Of a stretch of DNA of 64,000 nucleotides, positions 18,709 through 28,992 are shown piece by piece. A model generated the notes under the pieces. The model was not told where the DNA came from, ran no database searches, and worked only from the letters and a program-made list of their open reading frames with translations. The position numbers and the translations under genes were made by a program. This DNA comes from Sphingomonas sp. BK235 (lineage in GTDB: Bacteria; Pseudomonadota; Alphaproteobacteria; Sphingomonadales; Sphingomonadaceae), in the NCBI RefSeq assembly GCF_004345855.1, contig NZ_SLXN01000002.1:248001-312000 (forward strand), given 5' to 3'. Each line of letters opens with the position of its first letter. The first letter of the stretch is position 1.

Positions 18709-20112
18709 TCAGCCCCCCAGTCCCCACAAGGTGGCCAGCCCGAGGAAGGAGAGGAAGCCGCCCGTGTCGGTCAGCGTGGTGACGAACACCGCGGAGGAGA
18801 CCGCCGGATCGACGCGAAAACGATCGAGCGTCACCGGCACCAACACGCCGCCCAGACCCGCGAGCAGGTTGTTGATGACCATCGCCAGCGCCATGACCAG
18901 CGACAGTTCGTGGTCGCCGTAGACGATATAGCTGCCCAGCCCGACGAGACAGCCGAGCGTCGCACCGTTGACCACGGCGATGCGCAGCTCGCGCACGATC
19001 ATCCGCGCGGTGTTGGTGTCGGTCAGCTGGTTGGTCGCGATCGCGCGGACCACCACCGCGAGCGTCTGCGTCCCCGCATTGCCGCCCATGCCCGAGACGA
19101 TCGGCATCAGCACCGCGAGCACCGCGTAGCGCGCGATCGCGCCCTGGAACAGCCCGACCACCGAGGCCGCCACCATCGCGGTGGCGAGATTGACCACCAG
19201 CCAGGTCAGTCGCGTCCGGACGGTGAGCCGGATCGGCTCGTTGATGTCGCCCTCGCCCGCGCCGGAGAGCAGCAGCGTGTCCTCGCCGGCTTCCTGCTGG
19301 ATGATGTGGACGATGTCGTCCACCGTGATCATCCCGACCAGCCGCCCCGCGCCGTCGACCACCGCGGCCGAGATCAGCGCATATTTCTGGAAGCGGAGCG
19401 CGACTTCCTCCTGATCCATGTCGACCGGGATCAGCGTCTGCTCGCGCTGCATCACGTCCGCGATCGCGACCGAGCGCGGCGCGCGCAACACCCAGCTCAG
19501 CGCGCAGGTGCCGACCGGCTTGTGCGCGGGGTCGACGACATAGATCTCCCAGAAATCGGTCGTCAGCGCGTCGTCGTGGCGCAGATAGTCGAGCGCGTCG
19601 CCCACTGTCCAATGTTCGGGCACCGCGACCAGGTCGCGCTGCATCAGGCGGCCCGCGGATTCCTCGGGGTAGGACAGCGCCTCCTCGATCGCGGCGCGAT
19701 CGTCGGGCTCCATCGCGCGGAGGACCTCGCGCTGGTCCTCAGGCTCCATGTCCTCGATGATCGCGACCGCGTCGTCGGTGTCGAGCTCGCTCGCGATGTC
19801 CGCGACCTGGCGCGGATCGAGCGCGTCGATCAGGCTCTCGCGGACGTAGTCGTTCATCTCCGCGAAGACGTCGGCGTCGACCAGATCGGCGATCGCCGCG
19901 GCGAGGTCGCGACGGCAGTCCTCGGGGGTCAGCTCGAACAGGTCGGCGATGTCGGCGGGGTGAAGCGGCTCGACCAGCGCATGCGCCTGCTCGACGTCGC
20001 CCGCCTGCACCGCGTCGATCACCGCGCGCACGAACTCGGGCTTGAGCCGGTCGTCCTCGTCGAGCTGATCGTCGGTGGGCTCGATCGGGTCGGCCAGCTC
20101 GCTCTCGCTCAT
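18709..20112 (-). CDS. mgtE: Magnesium transporter MgtE
   Basis: A 467-residue protein with the MgtE layout. An acidic N-domain of repeated helices (residues about 30-150, including ADIADLFEL and DPRQVADIASELDTDDAVAIIEDME) precedes a CBS pair (about 155-275), and about five membrane helices run from 300 to the end (RLTWLVVNLATAMVAASVVGLF, MPIVSGMGGNAGTQTLAV). The GGNAGTQ segment is typical of the pore region. The transporter imports Mg2+ with CBS/N-domain gating by intracellular Mg2+. The ATG at 20112 is preferred over the upstream extension to 20169. It is divergent from the cyclophilin gene. Confidence 0.94.
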   Translation of the reverse strand: MSESELADPIEPTDDQLDEDDRLKPEFVRAVIDAVQAGDVEQAHALVEPLHPADIADLFELTPEDCRRDLAAAIADLVDADVFAEMNDYVRESLIDALDPRQVADIASELDTDDAVAIIEDMEPEDQREVLRAMEPDDRAAIEEALSYPEESAGRLMQRDLVAVPEHWTVGDALDYLRHDDALTTDFWEIYVVDPAHKPVGTCALSWVLRAPRSVAIADVMQREQTLIPVDMDQEEVALRFQKYALISAAVVDGAGRLVGMITVDDIVHIIQQEAGEDTLLLSGAGEGDINEPIRLTVRTRLTWLVVNLATAMVAASVVGLFQGAIARYAVLAVLMPIVSGMGGNAGTQTLAVVVRAIATNQLTDTNTARMIVRELRIAVVNGATLGCLVGLGSYIVYGDHELSLVMALAMVINNLLAGLGGVLVPVTLDRFRVDPAVSSAVFVTTLTDTGGFLSFLGLATLWGLGG

Positions 20113-20225
20113 GCGCCGCTTTCTCCTGATCGTGCCGGACCGCACCGCCCTACCGCGCGTTCGCGGCATTTGCCAGCCGCGCGCCCAGCCACTAACGCGC
20201 CCGCATCGTACCGAAAGGATCTTCC

Positions 20226-20681
20226 ATGGCCGACACTTACTCCACGCTGACGATGACGCTCGAGGGCGGTGACGTGACCATCCGGCTGCGCCCCGACCTG
20301 GCGCCCGAGCATGTCGCGCGCATCGCCGAGCTGGCCAATGACGGCTTCTACGACGGCGTCGTGTTCCACCGCGTGATCCCGGGCTTCATGGCGCAGGGCG
20401 GCGATCCCACCGGCACCGGCATGCACGGCTCGGACAAGCCCAACCTCAAGCAGGAGTTCAGCAAGGAGCCGCACGTGCGCGGCACCTGCTCGATGGCGCG
20501 GACGATGGACCCCAATTCGGCCAACTCGCAATTCTTCATCTGCTTCGACGACGCGCGCTTTCTCGACGGCCAGTACACCGTCTGGGGTGAGGTCACCGAG
20601 GGCATGGAGCTGATCGACGCGCTGCCCAAGGGCGAGCCGCCCGCGAACCCGGGCAAGATCGTCGCGATGAAGGCGGCGTAA
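20226..20681 (+). CDS. Peptidylprolyl isomerase, cyclophilin type
   Basis: A 151-residue cytoplasmic cyclophilin without a signal peptide. The active-site stretch FHRVIPGFMAQGGDPTGTG and SMARTMDPNSANSQFFI match PpiB-type enzymes, including the catalytic Arg in FHRV. It catalyses cis-trans isomerisation of prolyl bonds. ATG follows AAGGATCTTCC. A strong hairpin with a T-tract follows at 20699-20726, indicating a single-gene transcript. Confidence 0.93.
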   Translation: MADTYSTLTMTLEGGDVTIRLRPDLAPEHVARIAELANDGFYDGVVFHRVIPGFMAQGGDPTGTGMHGSDKPNLKQEFSKEPHVRGTCSMARTMDPNSANSQFFICFDDARFLDGQYTVWGEVTEGMELIDALPKGEPPANPGKIVAMKAA

Positions 20682-20698
20682 CGCGTCGAGACACCGCG

Positions 20699-20726
20699 GG
20701 GGGCGAGCCGGTGGCCGCCCCCTTTT
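20699..20726 (+). terminator. Intrinsic terminator after the cyclophilin gene
   Basis: Stem GGGGGCG (20699-20705) pairs with CGCCCCC (20716-20722) and is followed by TTTT. It starts 17 bases after the cyclophilin stop codon on the same strand. Confidence 0.7.
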
Positions 20727-20807
20727 CTCAGGGGAATGGCCATGCCGGGCTATCGCCCGTCGCGCAGCGGGGCCGAACCCTCCCCGCGGCAGAACGGCGC
20801 GTGCCGC

Positions 20808-21692
20808 TCACGCCTGCCGCAGCGTGCGCATCAGCCAATCGCGGAACAGCCGCACCGGTCGGGTCTGGAGTGCGCGCGGGCGGCACGCGAACCAGTAACT
20901 GTACGGGCTCGTCACATCGATGCCGAACAATTTGACCAACCGGGGGTCATTGGCGTCCTGGAAATGGCTCTCGTGCATGAACGCGACACCCAGCCCCTGC
21001 GCCGCCGCCTCGAGGATCAGCGCGCCCGAGTCGAAATAGTCGATCGCGAGCGGATCGACGACCGGCACGCCCGCGGCCTGCGCCCAGGCGGCATAGGTAT
21101 CGGGCATGTCGCGGTGGAGCAGGATCGTGTGGCCGGCCAGATCGGTCGGCGCCCGGAGCGCGCTCGGCCCCTCCACCAGCGAGCGCGCGCCGATCGGATA
21201 GACCATGTTGCGGTCGAGTCGCTCCGAATAGAGCAGGGGATCGATGTCGCGCGCCACCACGATCACCGCGTCGAGTCCCTCGCCGAGTCGCCCCAGCGCA
21301 TTGCCCCCGGTATCGATGTCGAGGTGGAGCTCGGGGTGCGCGGTGCGCAGCTCGCCCAGCCGCGGGAAGAGGCGCTGCGACGCGTAGAGCGGCAGCACGC
21401 CGAGTCGCAGCCGCAATACCTCGTGCCCGCTCGTCATCGCGTCGATCGCGTCGGACAGGCCGTCGAGCACCGGCGCGATGGCGCCGAGCAGCCGCTCTCC
21501 GTCGGCGTTGGGGACCATCGCCTGATGACGGCGATCGAACAGCGGCCGCGTGAGGAAGCGTTCGAGGGTCTGGATGCGACGGCTCAGCGCGGGCGGGGAG
21601 AGCGCCAGCTCCTGCGCCGCGGCCTTGATCGACCCGAGGCGCGCCACGGCGACGAAGGCTTCGATCGCGGTGAGGGGAGGTAGGCGGCGCAT
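20808..21692 (-). CDS. LysR family transcriptional regulator (GcvA-like)
   Basis: A 294-residue regulator. The N-terminal winged helix-turn-helix is plain (LTAIEAFVAVARLGSIKAAAQELALSPPALSRRIQTLE). The rest is a periplasmic-binding-like effector domain. The start MRRLPPLTAIEAF follows the GcvA/AmpR-like convention; an upstream ATG at 21722 adds ten residues without similarity. No obvious target is adjacent; LysR proteins usually regulate a divergent neighbour, and here the upstream region runs toward the putative small RNA and the CDC48 gene. The effector is unknown. Confidence 0.88.
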   Translation of the reverse strand: MRRLPPLTAIEAFVAVARLGSIKAAAQELALSPPALSRRIQTLERFLTRPLFDRRHQAMVPNADGERLLGAIAPVLDGLSDAIDAMTSGHEVLRLRLGVLPLYASQRLFPRLGELRTAHPELHLDIDTGGNALGRLGEGLDAVIVVARDIDPLLYSERLDRNMVYPIGARSLVEGPSALRAPTDLAGHTILLHRDMPDTYAAWAQAAGVPVVDPLAIDYFDSGALILEAAAQGLGVAFMHESHFQDANDPRLVKLFGIDVTSPYSYWFACRPRALQTRPVRLFRDWLMRTLRQA

Positions 21693-21802
21693 CGCGGATC
21701 CATGGTTGGTGCTGCGCCGCATGATGCAACCTACGCGCGGCGGCGCAACCCCGGCGGCACCCTAAATTGCAATTTGTGCAAGTGTAGCGCTAACATTCGC
21801 AC

Positions 21803-21899
21803 TTGCACAATAACCGGCCGCATCGCAAATAAGCCCTGCCTTTCAGGCATCCTCTCCTAAAAACTTTCCACGGCCGTCCTTCTGGGCGGCCTTTTTTTT
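21803..21899 (+). ncRNA. Candidate small RNA or attenuated leader upstream of CDC48
   Basis: Between a possible promoter (TTGCAA/TAACAT) and a strong intrinsic terminator lies a roughly 97-base segment without a start codon. It carries a small hairpin TGCC-TTTCA-GGCA, then an exposed pyrimidine stretch CCTCTCCT, complementary to Shine-Dalgarno sequences, then the terminator hairpin. That layout is typical of trans-acting small RNAs. The alternative is a transcription-attenuated leader of the CDC48 gene that begins about 100 bases further on. The 5' end is inferred, not observed. Confidence 0.4.
21872..21899 (+). terminator. Strong intrinsic terminator with eight-T tract
   Basis: GGCCGTCC (21872-21879), loop TTCT, GGGCGGCC (21884-21891), one G-U pair, then TTTTTTTT. 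No plus-strand gene precedes it for more than 1 kb, so it must end a short untranslated transcript or attenuate the CDC48 message. Confidence 0.85.
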
Positions 21900-21996
21900 G
21901 TCCGCTGGCGATCGTCGCGCCGATGGTTTGGCTCGCAATCGGGAACCCTGGCCCTATCTCCAGCGCTCGACCGCGCGAGCGAGGAAGGGCAGCAGG

Positions 21997-24291
21997 ATGG
22001 CGGACGCCGAACCCCGAGTGATCAAATTGCAGGTGGCCAACGCGCGCCCCGAGGACAGCGGGCGCGGCATCGCGCATCTGCCGCGCGCCGTCCTCGCGGG
22101 GCTGGGGCTGACCGACGGCGACGTCGTCGAGATCGTCGGCAAGAAGACCACGCCCGCGCGGGCGGTCGGTCCCTATGCCGAGGACGAGGGACTCGAGATC
22201 ATCCGCATTGACGGTCTCCAGCGCGCCAATGCCGGTGTGGGGTCGGGCGATTTCGTCGAGGTTCGCCGCGTCGAGAGCAAGGCGGCGACCCGCGTGGTGT
22301 TCGCGCCGGCGCAACAGAACCTGCGACTTCAGGGTTCGACCACCGCGCTCAAGCGCACTTTCTTCGGCCGCCCGCTCTGCGCGGGAGACGTCGTCGCCAC
22401 GGCGGGGCACCAGCGCGTGTCGAACATGCCACCGGGCATGGAGCGCTACGTCAACGCGCCCGCTTATGCGCTACAGGAGATCCGGCTGTCGGTCGTCTCG
22501 GCCAGCCCGAAGGGCGTCGTCCACATCGACGAGAATACCGAGATCGAGCTCCGCCCCGAATATGAGGAGCCCGACGCGGCGCGCCGCGCCGATGTCACCT
22601 ACGACGATATCGGCGGCATGGCGGGGACGATCGACCAGCTGCGCGAGATGGTCGAGCTGCCGCTGCGCTACCCCGAATTGTTCCAGCGGCTCGGCGTCGA
22701 CCCGCCCAAGGGCGTGCTGCTCCACGGCCCGCCCGGCACCGGCAAGACGCGGCTGGCGCGCGCGGTGGCGAACGAGTCGGACGCGCAGTTCTTCCTGATC
22801 AACGGCCCCGAGATCATGGGCTCGGCCTATGGCGAATCGGAGCAGCGGCTGCGCAGCGTGTTCGAGGAGGCGACCAAATCGGCGCCCTCGATCGTCTTCA
22901 TCGACGAGATCGACTCGATCGCGCCCAAGCGCGGTCAGGTCTCGGGCGAGGCGGAGAAGCGTGTCGTCGCGCAGCTGCTGACGCTGATGGACGGGCTGGA
23001 AGCGCGCGCCAATCTCGTCGTGATCGCCGCGACCAACCGCCCCGAGGCGATCGACGAGGCGCTGCGCCGCCCCGGCCGGTTCGACCGCGAGATCATCGTC
23101 GGCGTGCCCGACGAGCGCGGCCGGCGCGAGATCCTCGGCATCCACACCCGCGGCATGCCGCTGGGCGACAAGGTCGACCTCAACGAGCTGGCGCGGACCA
23201 CCTTCGGCTTCGTCGGCGCCGACCTCGCCGCGCTGACGCGCGAGGCGGCGATCGAGGCGGTGCGGCGGATCATGCCGCGGCTCAACCTCGAGGACCGCAG
23301 CATCCCGCCCGAGGTGCTCGACACGCTGGCGGTGACGCGCGAGGATTTCCTCGGCGCGATCAAGCGGGTCCAGCCCTCGGCGATGCGCGAGGTGATGGTA
23401 CAGGCGCCGACCACGCAGTGGAGCGACGTCGGCGGTCTCGACGACGCGCAGATGCGGCTCAAGGAAGGCGTCGAGCTGCCGCTCAAGGATCCCGACGCGT
23501 TCCGCCGGCTCGGCATCCGCCCGGCCAAGGGTTTCCTGCTCTACGGGCCGCCGGGCACCGGCAAGACGCTGCTCGCCAAGGCGGTGGCGCGCGAGGCGGA
23601 GGCGAACTTCATCGCCACCAAGTCGAGCGACCTGCTGAGCAAATGGTATGGCGAGAGCGAGCAGCAGATCGCCCGGCTGTTCCAGCGCGCGCGGCAGGTG
23701 GCGCCCTGCGTGATCTTCATCGACGAGCTCGACAGCCTCGTCCCCGCGCGCGGCGGCGGTCTGGGCGAGCCGCAGGTGACCGAACGCGTGGTCAACACCA
23801 TCCTCGCCGAGATGGACGGGCTCGAGGAGCTCCAATCGGTGGTGGTGATCGGCGCGACCAACCGGCCCAATCTGGTCGACCCGGCGCTGCTGCGACCGGG
23901 ACGATTCGACGAGCTGATCTATGTCGGGGTGCCCGACCAGCCCGGGCGGCGGCGCATCCTGTCGATCCAGACGCAGAAGATGCCGCTCGCCGACGACGTC
24001 GACCTCGACGCGGTGGCGCGCCGCACCGAGCGCTTCACGGGTGCCGATCTGGAGGACGTGGTGCGCCGCGCCGGCCTGATCGCGCTGCGCGAGTCGCTCG
24101 AGTCGCGGCAGGTGACCGCGGCGCATTTCGACCGCGCGCTGGAGGAGAGCCGCGCCAGCGTCACGCCCGAGGTGGAGCGCGACTATGAGCAGATGGCGGC
24201 GCGGCTGAAGCAGGAGGCCAATGCGATTCAGCCGCTCGGCTTCATCATGCCGGGCCAGCTCACCCCGCGTGGGCCGAAGGGAACGGACTGA
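21997..24291 (+). CDS. CDC48/p97-type AAA ATPase
   Basis: A 764-residue protein with the complete archaeal/eukaryotic Cdc48 architecture. The N-terminal double-psi barrel and alpha/beta domain (residues about 1-190, [21 protein letters not shown]) precede AAA D1 with Walker A GPPGTGKT near 245 and FIDEIDS. AAA D2 follows with a second GPPGTGKT near 518, FIDELDS and paired arginine fingers (RRPGRFD, LRPGRFD). Both ATPase modules look intact. Cdc48 unfolds proteins; its bacterial role is not settled. The ATG at 21997 follows GAGGAAGGGCAGCAGG. The open frame upstream to 21898 abuts the terminator and is not used. Confidence 0.93.
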   Translation: MADAEPRVIKLQVANARPEDSGRGIAHLPRAVLAGLGLTDGDVVEIVGKKTTPARAVGPYAEDEGLEIIRIDGLQRANAGVGSGDFVEVRRVESKAATRVVFAPAQQNLRLQGSTTALKRTFFGRPLCAGDVVATAGHQRVSNMPPGMERYVNAPAYALQEIRLSVVSASPKGVVHIDENTEIELRPEYEEPDAARRADVTYDDIGGMAGTIDQLREMVELPLRYPELFQRLGVDPPKGVLLHGPPGTGKTRLARAVANESDAQFFLINGPEIMGSAYGESEQRLRSVFEEATKSAPSIVFIDEIDSIAPKRGQVSGEAEKRVVAQLLTLMDGLEARANLVVIAATNRPEAIDEALRRPGRFDREIIVGVPDERGRREILGIHTRGMPLGDKVDLNELARTTFGFVGADLAALTREAAIEAVRRIMPRLNLEDRSIPPEVLDTLAVTREDFLGAIKRVQPSAMREVMVQAPTTQWSDVGGLDDAQMRLKEGVELPLKDPDAFRRLGIRPAKGFLLYGPPGTGKTLLAKAVAREAEANFIATKSSDLLSKWYGESEQQIARLFQRARQVAPCVIFIDELDSLVPARGGGLGEPQVTERVVNTILAEMDGLEELQSVVVIGATNRPNLVDPALLRPGRFDELIYVGVPDQPGRRRILSIQTQKMPLADDVDLDAVARRTERFTGADLEDVVRRAGLIALRESLESRQVTAAHFDRALEESRASVTPEVERDYEQMAARLKQEANAIQPLGFIMPGQLTPRGPKGTD

Positions 24292-24296
24292 GTTCG

Positions 24297-24325
24297 AGAT
24301 CCTCCCCGCCGGGCGGGGAGGATCT
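24297..24325. terminator. Perfect 14-bp hairpin between convergent CDC48 and monooxygenase genes
   Basis: AGATCCTCCCCGCC at 24297-24310 and its exact complement at 24312-24325, one base apart, just after the CDC48 stop and touching the stop of the convergent ABM gene. There is no T-tract; a bidirectional terminator or mRNA stabiliser is the likely role. The CCTCCCCGC core also resembles dispersed repeats seen near 31.8 kb. Confidence 0.5.
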
Positions 24326-24656
24326 AGTTGTCCCCCGCTCGCCAGCGGTAATCCCGCGTCACCGACGCTACCGTCACCGCATAGTCGTCATACCAGCGCT
24401 CCCGCCCCTGCTCACGCGTCGCGGCATGTTCGGGATGGTCGCGCCAGGCGATCGCGCTCGCCTCGTCGGCCCAGAAGCTGAGCGTGATCCCCAGCCCGTC
24501 CGCGTCGCGCACGCTGTCGACCCCGCGATAGCCCGGCTGCGCCGCCGCGAGCGCGTCCATCCGCACTGCCGCCGCGGCATAGCCCGCCACGTCGCGGCCG
24601 TTGCGGCGCGACACGAACGTCACCACCACCTGCCCAACCCGCTCGCCGTCTCGCAT
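24324..24656 (-). CDS. Antibiotic biosynthesis monooxygenase (ABM) domain protein
   Basis: A 110-residue ferredoxin-like small protein (VVVTFVSRRNGRDVAGYAAAAVRMDALAAAQPGYRGVDSVRD, GLGITLSFWADEASAIAWRDHPEH, ARERWYDDYAV). The SFWADEASAIAWRDHPEH stretch is characteristic of ABM-type proteins related to heme-degrading or quinone-forming monooxygenases, but the substrate cannot be assigned. Single gene, convergent with CDC48. Confidence 0.82.
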   Translation of the reverse strand: MRDGERVGQVVVTFVSRRNGRDVAGYAAAAVRMDALAAAQPGYRGVDSVRDADGLGITLSFWADEASAIAWRDHPEHAATREQGRERWYDDYAVTVASVTRDYRWRAGDN

Positions 24657-24808
24657 TCGCCCGCTCCCGCTGCGCCCACGGCCGGGCGAATAGGCGCTTG
24701 GGGGCAGGCCGCAACCCCGCTATGGCAACCCGCGCGCTTGAAAGGCGTTCGTCATCGGGGTGACACGCGACTGTCACCTTACAGGGTTCGGGAGCGACAT
24801 CTTTCCAC

Positions 24809-25423
24809 ATGCCTAGTTCGACCAACGCCATGCGGCGCAGCCGCAGCAGAGCCGCCGGCGTGCCCGGTCCCTGGCAGATGTTCTTCACCGGGTTCCTCAA
24901 GCATCCCGTCATGGTGGGGTCGATCATCCCCTCGTCGGACCGGCTGATCGCCAAGATGCTCGGCCCGGTCGATTGGGCGACCTGTAAGCTCTTCGTCGAA
25001 TATGGCCCCGGCGTCGGCACCTTCTGCCGCCCAATCCTCGAGAAGATGGCGCCCGACGCGACGCTGATCGCGATCGACACCAACCCCGATTTCATCCGCT
25101 ATCTCAACCACACGATCACCGACTCGCGCTTCGTCGCGGTCCACGGCTCGGCCGCGGATGTCGAGGCGATCGTCCGCGAGCACGGCCATGAGGCGGCGGA
25201 TTATGTTCTCTCCGGCCTGCCCTTCTCGACGCTGCCCGACGGGGTCGGCCCCGCGATCGCGGCCGCGACGCAGCGCGTGATCCGCACCGGCGGCGCCTTC
25301 CTGGTCTACCAGTTCAGCCCCAAGGTGCGCGACTTCATCGCACCGCACTTCCCGCGCATCGACCACGACATGGAATGGTGGAACGTGCCGCCGGCGCAGC
25401 TCTACTGGGGCTGGAAGGACTGA
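24809..25423 (+). CDS. Class I SAM methyltransferase, phospholipid N-methyltransferase (PmtA)-like
   Basis: A 204-residue protein. After a basic N-terminus comes FFTGFLKHPVMVGSIIPSS, the start typical of PmtA-like proteins. Then the SAM-binding motif VEYGPGVGTF, the acidic LIAIDTNPDF, and LSGLPFSTLP in the substrate region. The Rhodobacter/Sinorhizobium-type PmtA converts phosphatidylethanolamine to phosphatidylcholine; related rRNA-adenine-methyltransferase-like proteins share the fold, so the substrate is inferred. Single gene followed by REP copy 2. Confidence 0.78.
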   Translation: MPSSTNAMRRSRSRAAGVPGPWQMFFTGFLKHPVMVGSIIPSSDRLIAKMLGPVDWATCKLFVEYGPGVGTFCRPILEKMAPDATLIAIDTNPDFIRYLNHTITDSRFVAVHGSAADVEAIVREHGHEAADYVLSGLPFSTLPDGVGPAIAAATQRVIRTGGAFLVYQFSPKVRDFIAPHFPRIDHDMEWWNVPPAQLYWGWKD

Positions 25424-25445
25424 CGCCGACGGGCATCGCCCGCTC

Positions 25446-25545
25446 GGCGTCATCCTGAACTCGTTTCAGGATCCACCCGTCCGCGGGCACCAGGGCGGTT
25501 GGTCGTGCGGCGCGGTGGATCCTGAGACGAGCTCAGGATGACGGC
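25446..25545. repeat. Paired inverted REP/BIME-like element, copy 2
   Basis: Left arm GGCGTCATCCTGAACTCG then TTTCAGGATCCACC; right arm GGTGGATCCTGAGACGAGCT then CAGGATGACGGC. The arms are nearly exact complements about 40 bases apart. Located between the PmtA-like gene and the prfC stop (convergent genes). Confidence 0.8.
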
Positions 25546-25613
25546 AGCGAGTGGGGCGTCGTTTACGCACGCCTCCACGCACCGGCGTTGGCTCCACGTG
25601 AAACCAGCGTCGC

Positions 25614-27140
<1,527 letters not shown>

Positions 27141-27471
27141 GCGGGGATCCGGGTCGGGCGCGCGGGGCGCGAATGGGGAGAGAATTGAGTCGCGGCGCGA
27201 GATCGGCGCGCCGCCGTGGCGCTGGTTCGATGGTGTCGCGCGGCGGACCGACCCGCCGATCGCGCATGTTGAGTCGGGTCGGAGGTGAGAGCGTGGCGGG
27301 TCCGCGCGCGATAGCAAAGCGCGTCGATGTGCGACAGGGGCTCGGATCCGCCGTCCCGCTCGCCGCCGCGCGGCGGATCCGCCACGCACGCGAAAAGAGC
27401 CGCCGGCGCCTACCGCCCGCGGCTCCCACGACTCACGCGAGCGGACAGGGCGGAACGCCGCCCCGCGGCGC
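27141..27471. other. 331-base intergenic region between rpmG and prfC
   Basis: No gene supported. It contains the rpmG terminator (27393-27424) and an inverted repeat GGATCCGCCG (27344-27353) / CGGCGGATCC (27371-27380). The part nearest 27141 should hold the prfC promoter; no convincing hexamers stand out. Confidence 0.5.
27393..27424 (-). terminator. Intrinsic terminator of rpmG
   Basis: Read on the minus strand: AGCCGCGGGC, a 7-base loop, GCCGGCGGCT, then CTTTTC. One mismatch in a 10-base stem. It lies about 50 bases after the rpmG stop on the same strand. Confidence 0.65.
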
Positions 27472-27639
27472 TTACTTGATCTTGGCTTCCTTGAACGCGA
27501 CGTGCTTGCGCACGACGGGGTCGTACTTGTTGAAGCTCAGCTTCTCGGTCTTGGTACGCGGGTTCTTCTTGGTGACGTAGAAGAAGCCGGTGTCAGCCGA
27601 GCTGACGAGCTTGATCTTGACGGTGGTCGGCTTGGCCAT
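27472..27639 (-). CDS. rpmG: 50S ribosomal protein L33
   Basis: A 55-residue protein [20 protein letters not shown]..., with [24 protein letters not shown], the L33 signature. It lacks the zinc-binding cysteines of the C+ form, so it is the zinc-independent type usual in alphaproteobacteria. ATG follows AGGAACCGGTC. It is a monocistronic gene with its own terminator. Confidence 0.97.
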   Translation of the reverse strand: MAKPTTVKIKLVSSADTGFFYVTKKNPRTKTEKLSFNKYDPVVRKHVAFKEAKIK

Positions 27640-27812
27640 GACCGGTTCCTAAGCGAATGAAACAAGAAAGCGGCGAAGCTCGCCTCGCCGCGTCAGACGC
27701 GGGCGCTTGGCGCATGTGGCGCGCGGAGTCAAGCGCGGGGCGCCATTAAGCATAAGGTAAGATGCCTGGGCGCACAGCGGTAACAGCCATTCACCGCTTC
27801 GGGATCAGGCAC

Positions 27813-28121
27813 ATGGACGACATGGACATCCTCGCGATCAAGGCGCTTCTGGCGCGGCGCATCGCCGCGATCGACTGGCGCGCCGGCCCGGCGCGGCTCG
27901 CGCCCGAGCTGGACCAGATCCGCGTCGCCGCCGAGCAGCACCGGCTGCTCCCCGTGGTCACCGTGGCGCAGTCGCTCGGCACCGCGATCGGGCGCGGCGA
28001 GCGCGGCGTGCTGGTGCACGACTGGCTCGGCCTGCTCGGCGAGGCGGTCGCCAGCGGCACGCAGGACGAGGCCACGTCGCGCGCTTTCGCCGCCGCCTGC
28101 GCGGTGCGATTGGCGGCGTAG
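27813..28121 (+). CDS. Hypothetical helical protein
   Basis: From MDDMDILAIKALL the product is 102 residues, mostly helical and soluble, with no signal peptide. Sequence pieces such as LLARRIAAIDWRAGPARLAPELDQIRVAAEQHRLLPVVTVAQSL and GRGERGVLVHDWLGLLGEAV suggest a small compact cytoplasmic protein. I do not recognise the family. An upstream ATG at 27762 would add 17 residues. Divergent from rpmG; downstream is REP copy 3. Confidence 0.6.
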   Translation: MDDMDILAIKALLARRIAAIDWRAGPARLAPELDQIRVAAEQHRLLPVVTVAQSLGTAIGRGERGVLVHDWLGLLGEAVASGTQDEATSRAFAAACAVRLAA

Positions 28122-28207
28122 GGCGCCGGCGACCTTCTTGATCCTCACCGCTCGCGGGGAGGGCTATCGCCTATGACGGTGTGACGCACCGAGGCTTCAC
28201 GCCCCGC

Positions 28208-28305
28208 CGTCATCCCGGCCTTGAGCCGGGATCCATGTCTCCGCGAGACCAACGGCGCATGCGTGCGCGGCGCTTTGGATCCCCGGTCAAGCCCGGGATG
28301 ACGGG
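28208..28305. repeat. Paired inverted REP/BIME-like element, copy 3
   Basis: Left arm CCGTCATCCCGGCCTTGAGC then CGGGATCCATG; right arm TTTGGATCCCCGGTCAAGCC then CGGGATGACGGGG. Arms are near-exact complements. Confidence 0.8.
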
Positions 28306-28407
28306 GCGGCATGGGGCGAGCGCAAGCCGTTCAGATTGCCATAGGCGATTACCCTCCCTGTACCCGGGTGGATTTGCATCGCACGACTCCCATCCCTCGC
28401 CTTGACC

Positions 28408-28433
28408 GGACCCAATCGCGCCCCACATCGTTT
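28408..28433 (+). promoter_or_regulatory. EcfG (general stress response)-like promoter of dps
   Basis: GGACC at 28408-28412, a 16-base spacer, then CGTTT at 28429-28433. The alphaproteobacterial sigma-EcfG consensus is GGAAC with 16-17 bases to CGTT, so only one base differs in the -35 part. It lies 32 bases before the GTG start of dps, a known stress-regulon gene in related bacteria. Confidence 0.5.
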
Positions 28434-28465
28434 CGCTCCCGATCAGTGAAACGACGGAGCCGCTC

Positions 28466-28963
28466 GTGGCCGATACCAATCCCGCCCTCGACACCCCCAC
28501 CGACCTCGCGCGTAACGACACCCGCAGCGTCGCTGACGCGCTCAACGCCGCGCTCGCCGACAGCTACGCGCTGTATCTCAAGACCAAGAACTTCCACTGG
28601 CACGTCTCGGGACCGCACTTCCGCGACTATCACCTGCTGCTCGACGACCAGGCGGCGCAGATCCTCGATGCCACCGACGCGATCGCCGAGCGCGTGCGCA
28701 AGACCGGCAACACCACATTGCGCTCGATCGGCGACATCGCGCGCCGCAGCTCGATCCGCGACAATGACGCCGATTTCGTCGCACCCGAGCAGATGCTCGC
28801 CGAACTGCGCGACGACAATCTCACGCTCGTCCAGCGCTTCCGCGACGTCAAGGAAGCCGCCGAAGAGGCCAAGGACAATGCCACCAGCGGCATCGTCGAC
28901 GACTGGACCGACCAGGCCGAGGAGCGCGCCTGGTTCCTGTTCGAGGCCAGCCGCAAGGCCTGA
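28466..28963 (+). CDS. dps: Dps-type DNA starvation/stationary-phase protection protein
   Basis: A 165-residue four-helix ferritin-like protein starting at GTG. Ferroxidase-site residues of Dps are visible at the intersubunit interface: [12 protein letters not shown] (His) and the D/E pair of [22 protein letters not shown]. The mini-ferritin dodecamer stores iron and shields DNA during oxidative or starvation stress. Likely under EcfG control (promoter entry) and followed after 29 bases by the DUF1328 gene, which probably shares the transcript. Confidence 0.9.
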   Translation: MADTNPALDTPTDLARNDTRSVADALNAALADSYALYLKTKNFHWHVSGPHFRDYHLLLDDQAAQILDATDAIAERVRKTGNTTLRSIGDIARRSSIRDNDADFVAPEQMLAELRDDNLTLVQRFRDVKEAAEEAKDNATSGIVDDWTDQAEERAWFLFEASRKA

Positions 28964-28992
28964 CCCCCGCCGATCGTAGAAGGAGCCGAGCG

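Larger units (their letters stand above)
21693..21996. other. Intergenic region between LysR and CDC48 genes with inverted repeat and terminator
   Basis: About 300 bases with no coding frame. It contains an 11-base perfect inverted repeat (TTGTGCAAGTG at 21774-21784, CACTTGCACAA at 21800-21810) around TAGCGCTA, the core of many LacI-family operators. It also has a plausible plus-strand promoter (TTGCAA at 21767-21772, 18-base spacer, TAACAT at 21791-21796) and a strong plus-strand terminator at 21872-21899. It may also hold the LysR promoter on the minus strand. See the separate small-RNA and terminator entries. Confidence 0.6.
28122..28465. other. 344-base intergenic region upstream of dps
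   Basis: Holds REP/BIME copy 3 (28208-28305) and, nearer dps, a sequence resembling an EcfG-dependent promoter (28408-28433). No gene is supported. Confidence 0.6.
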
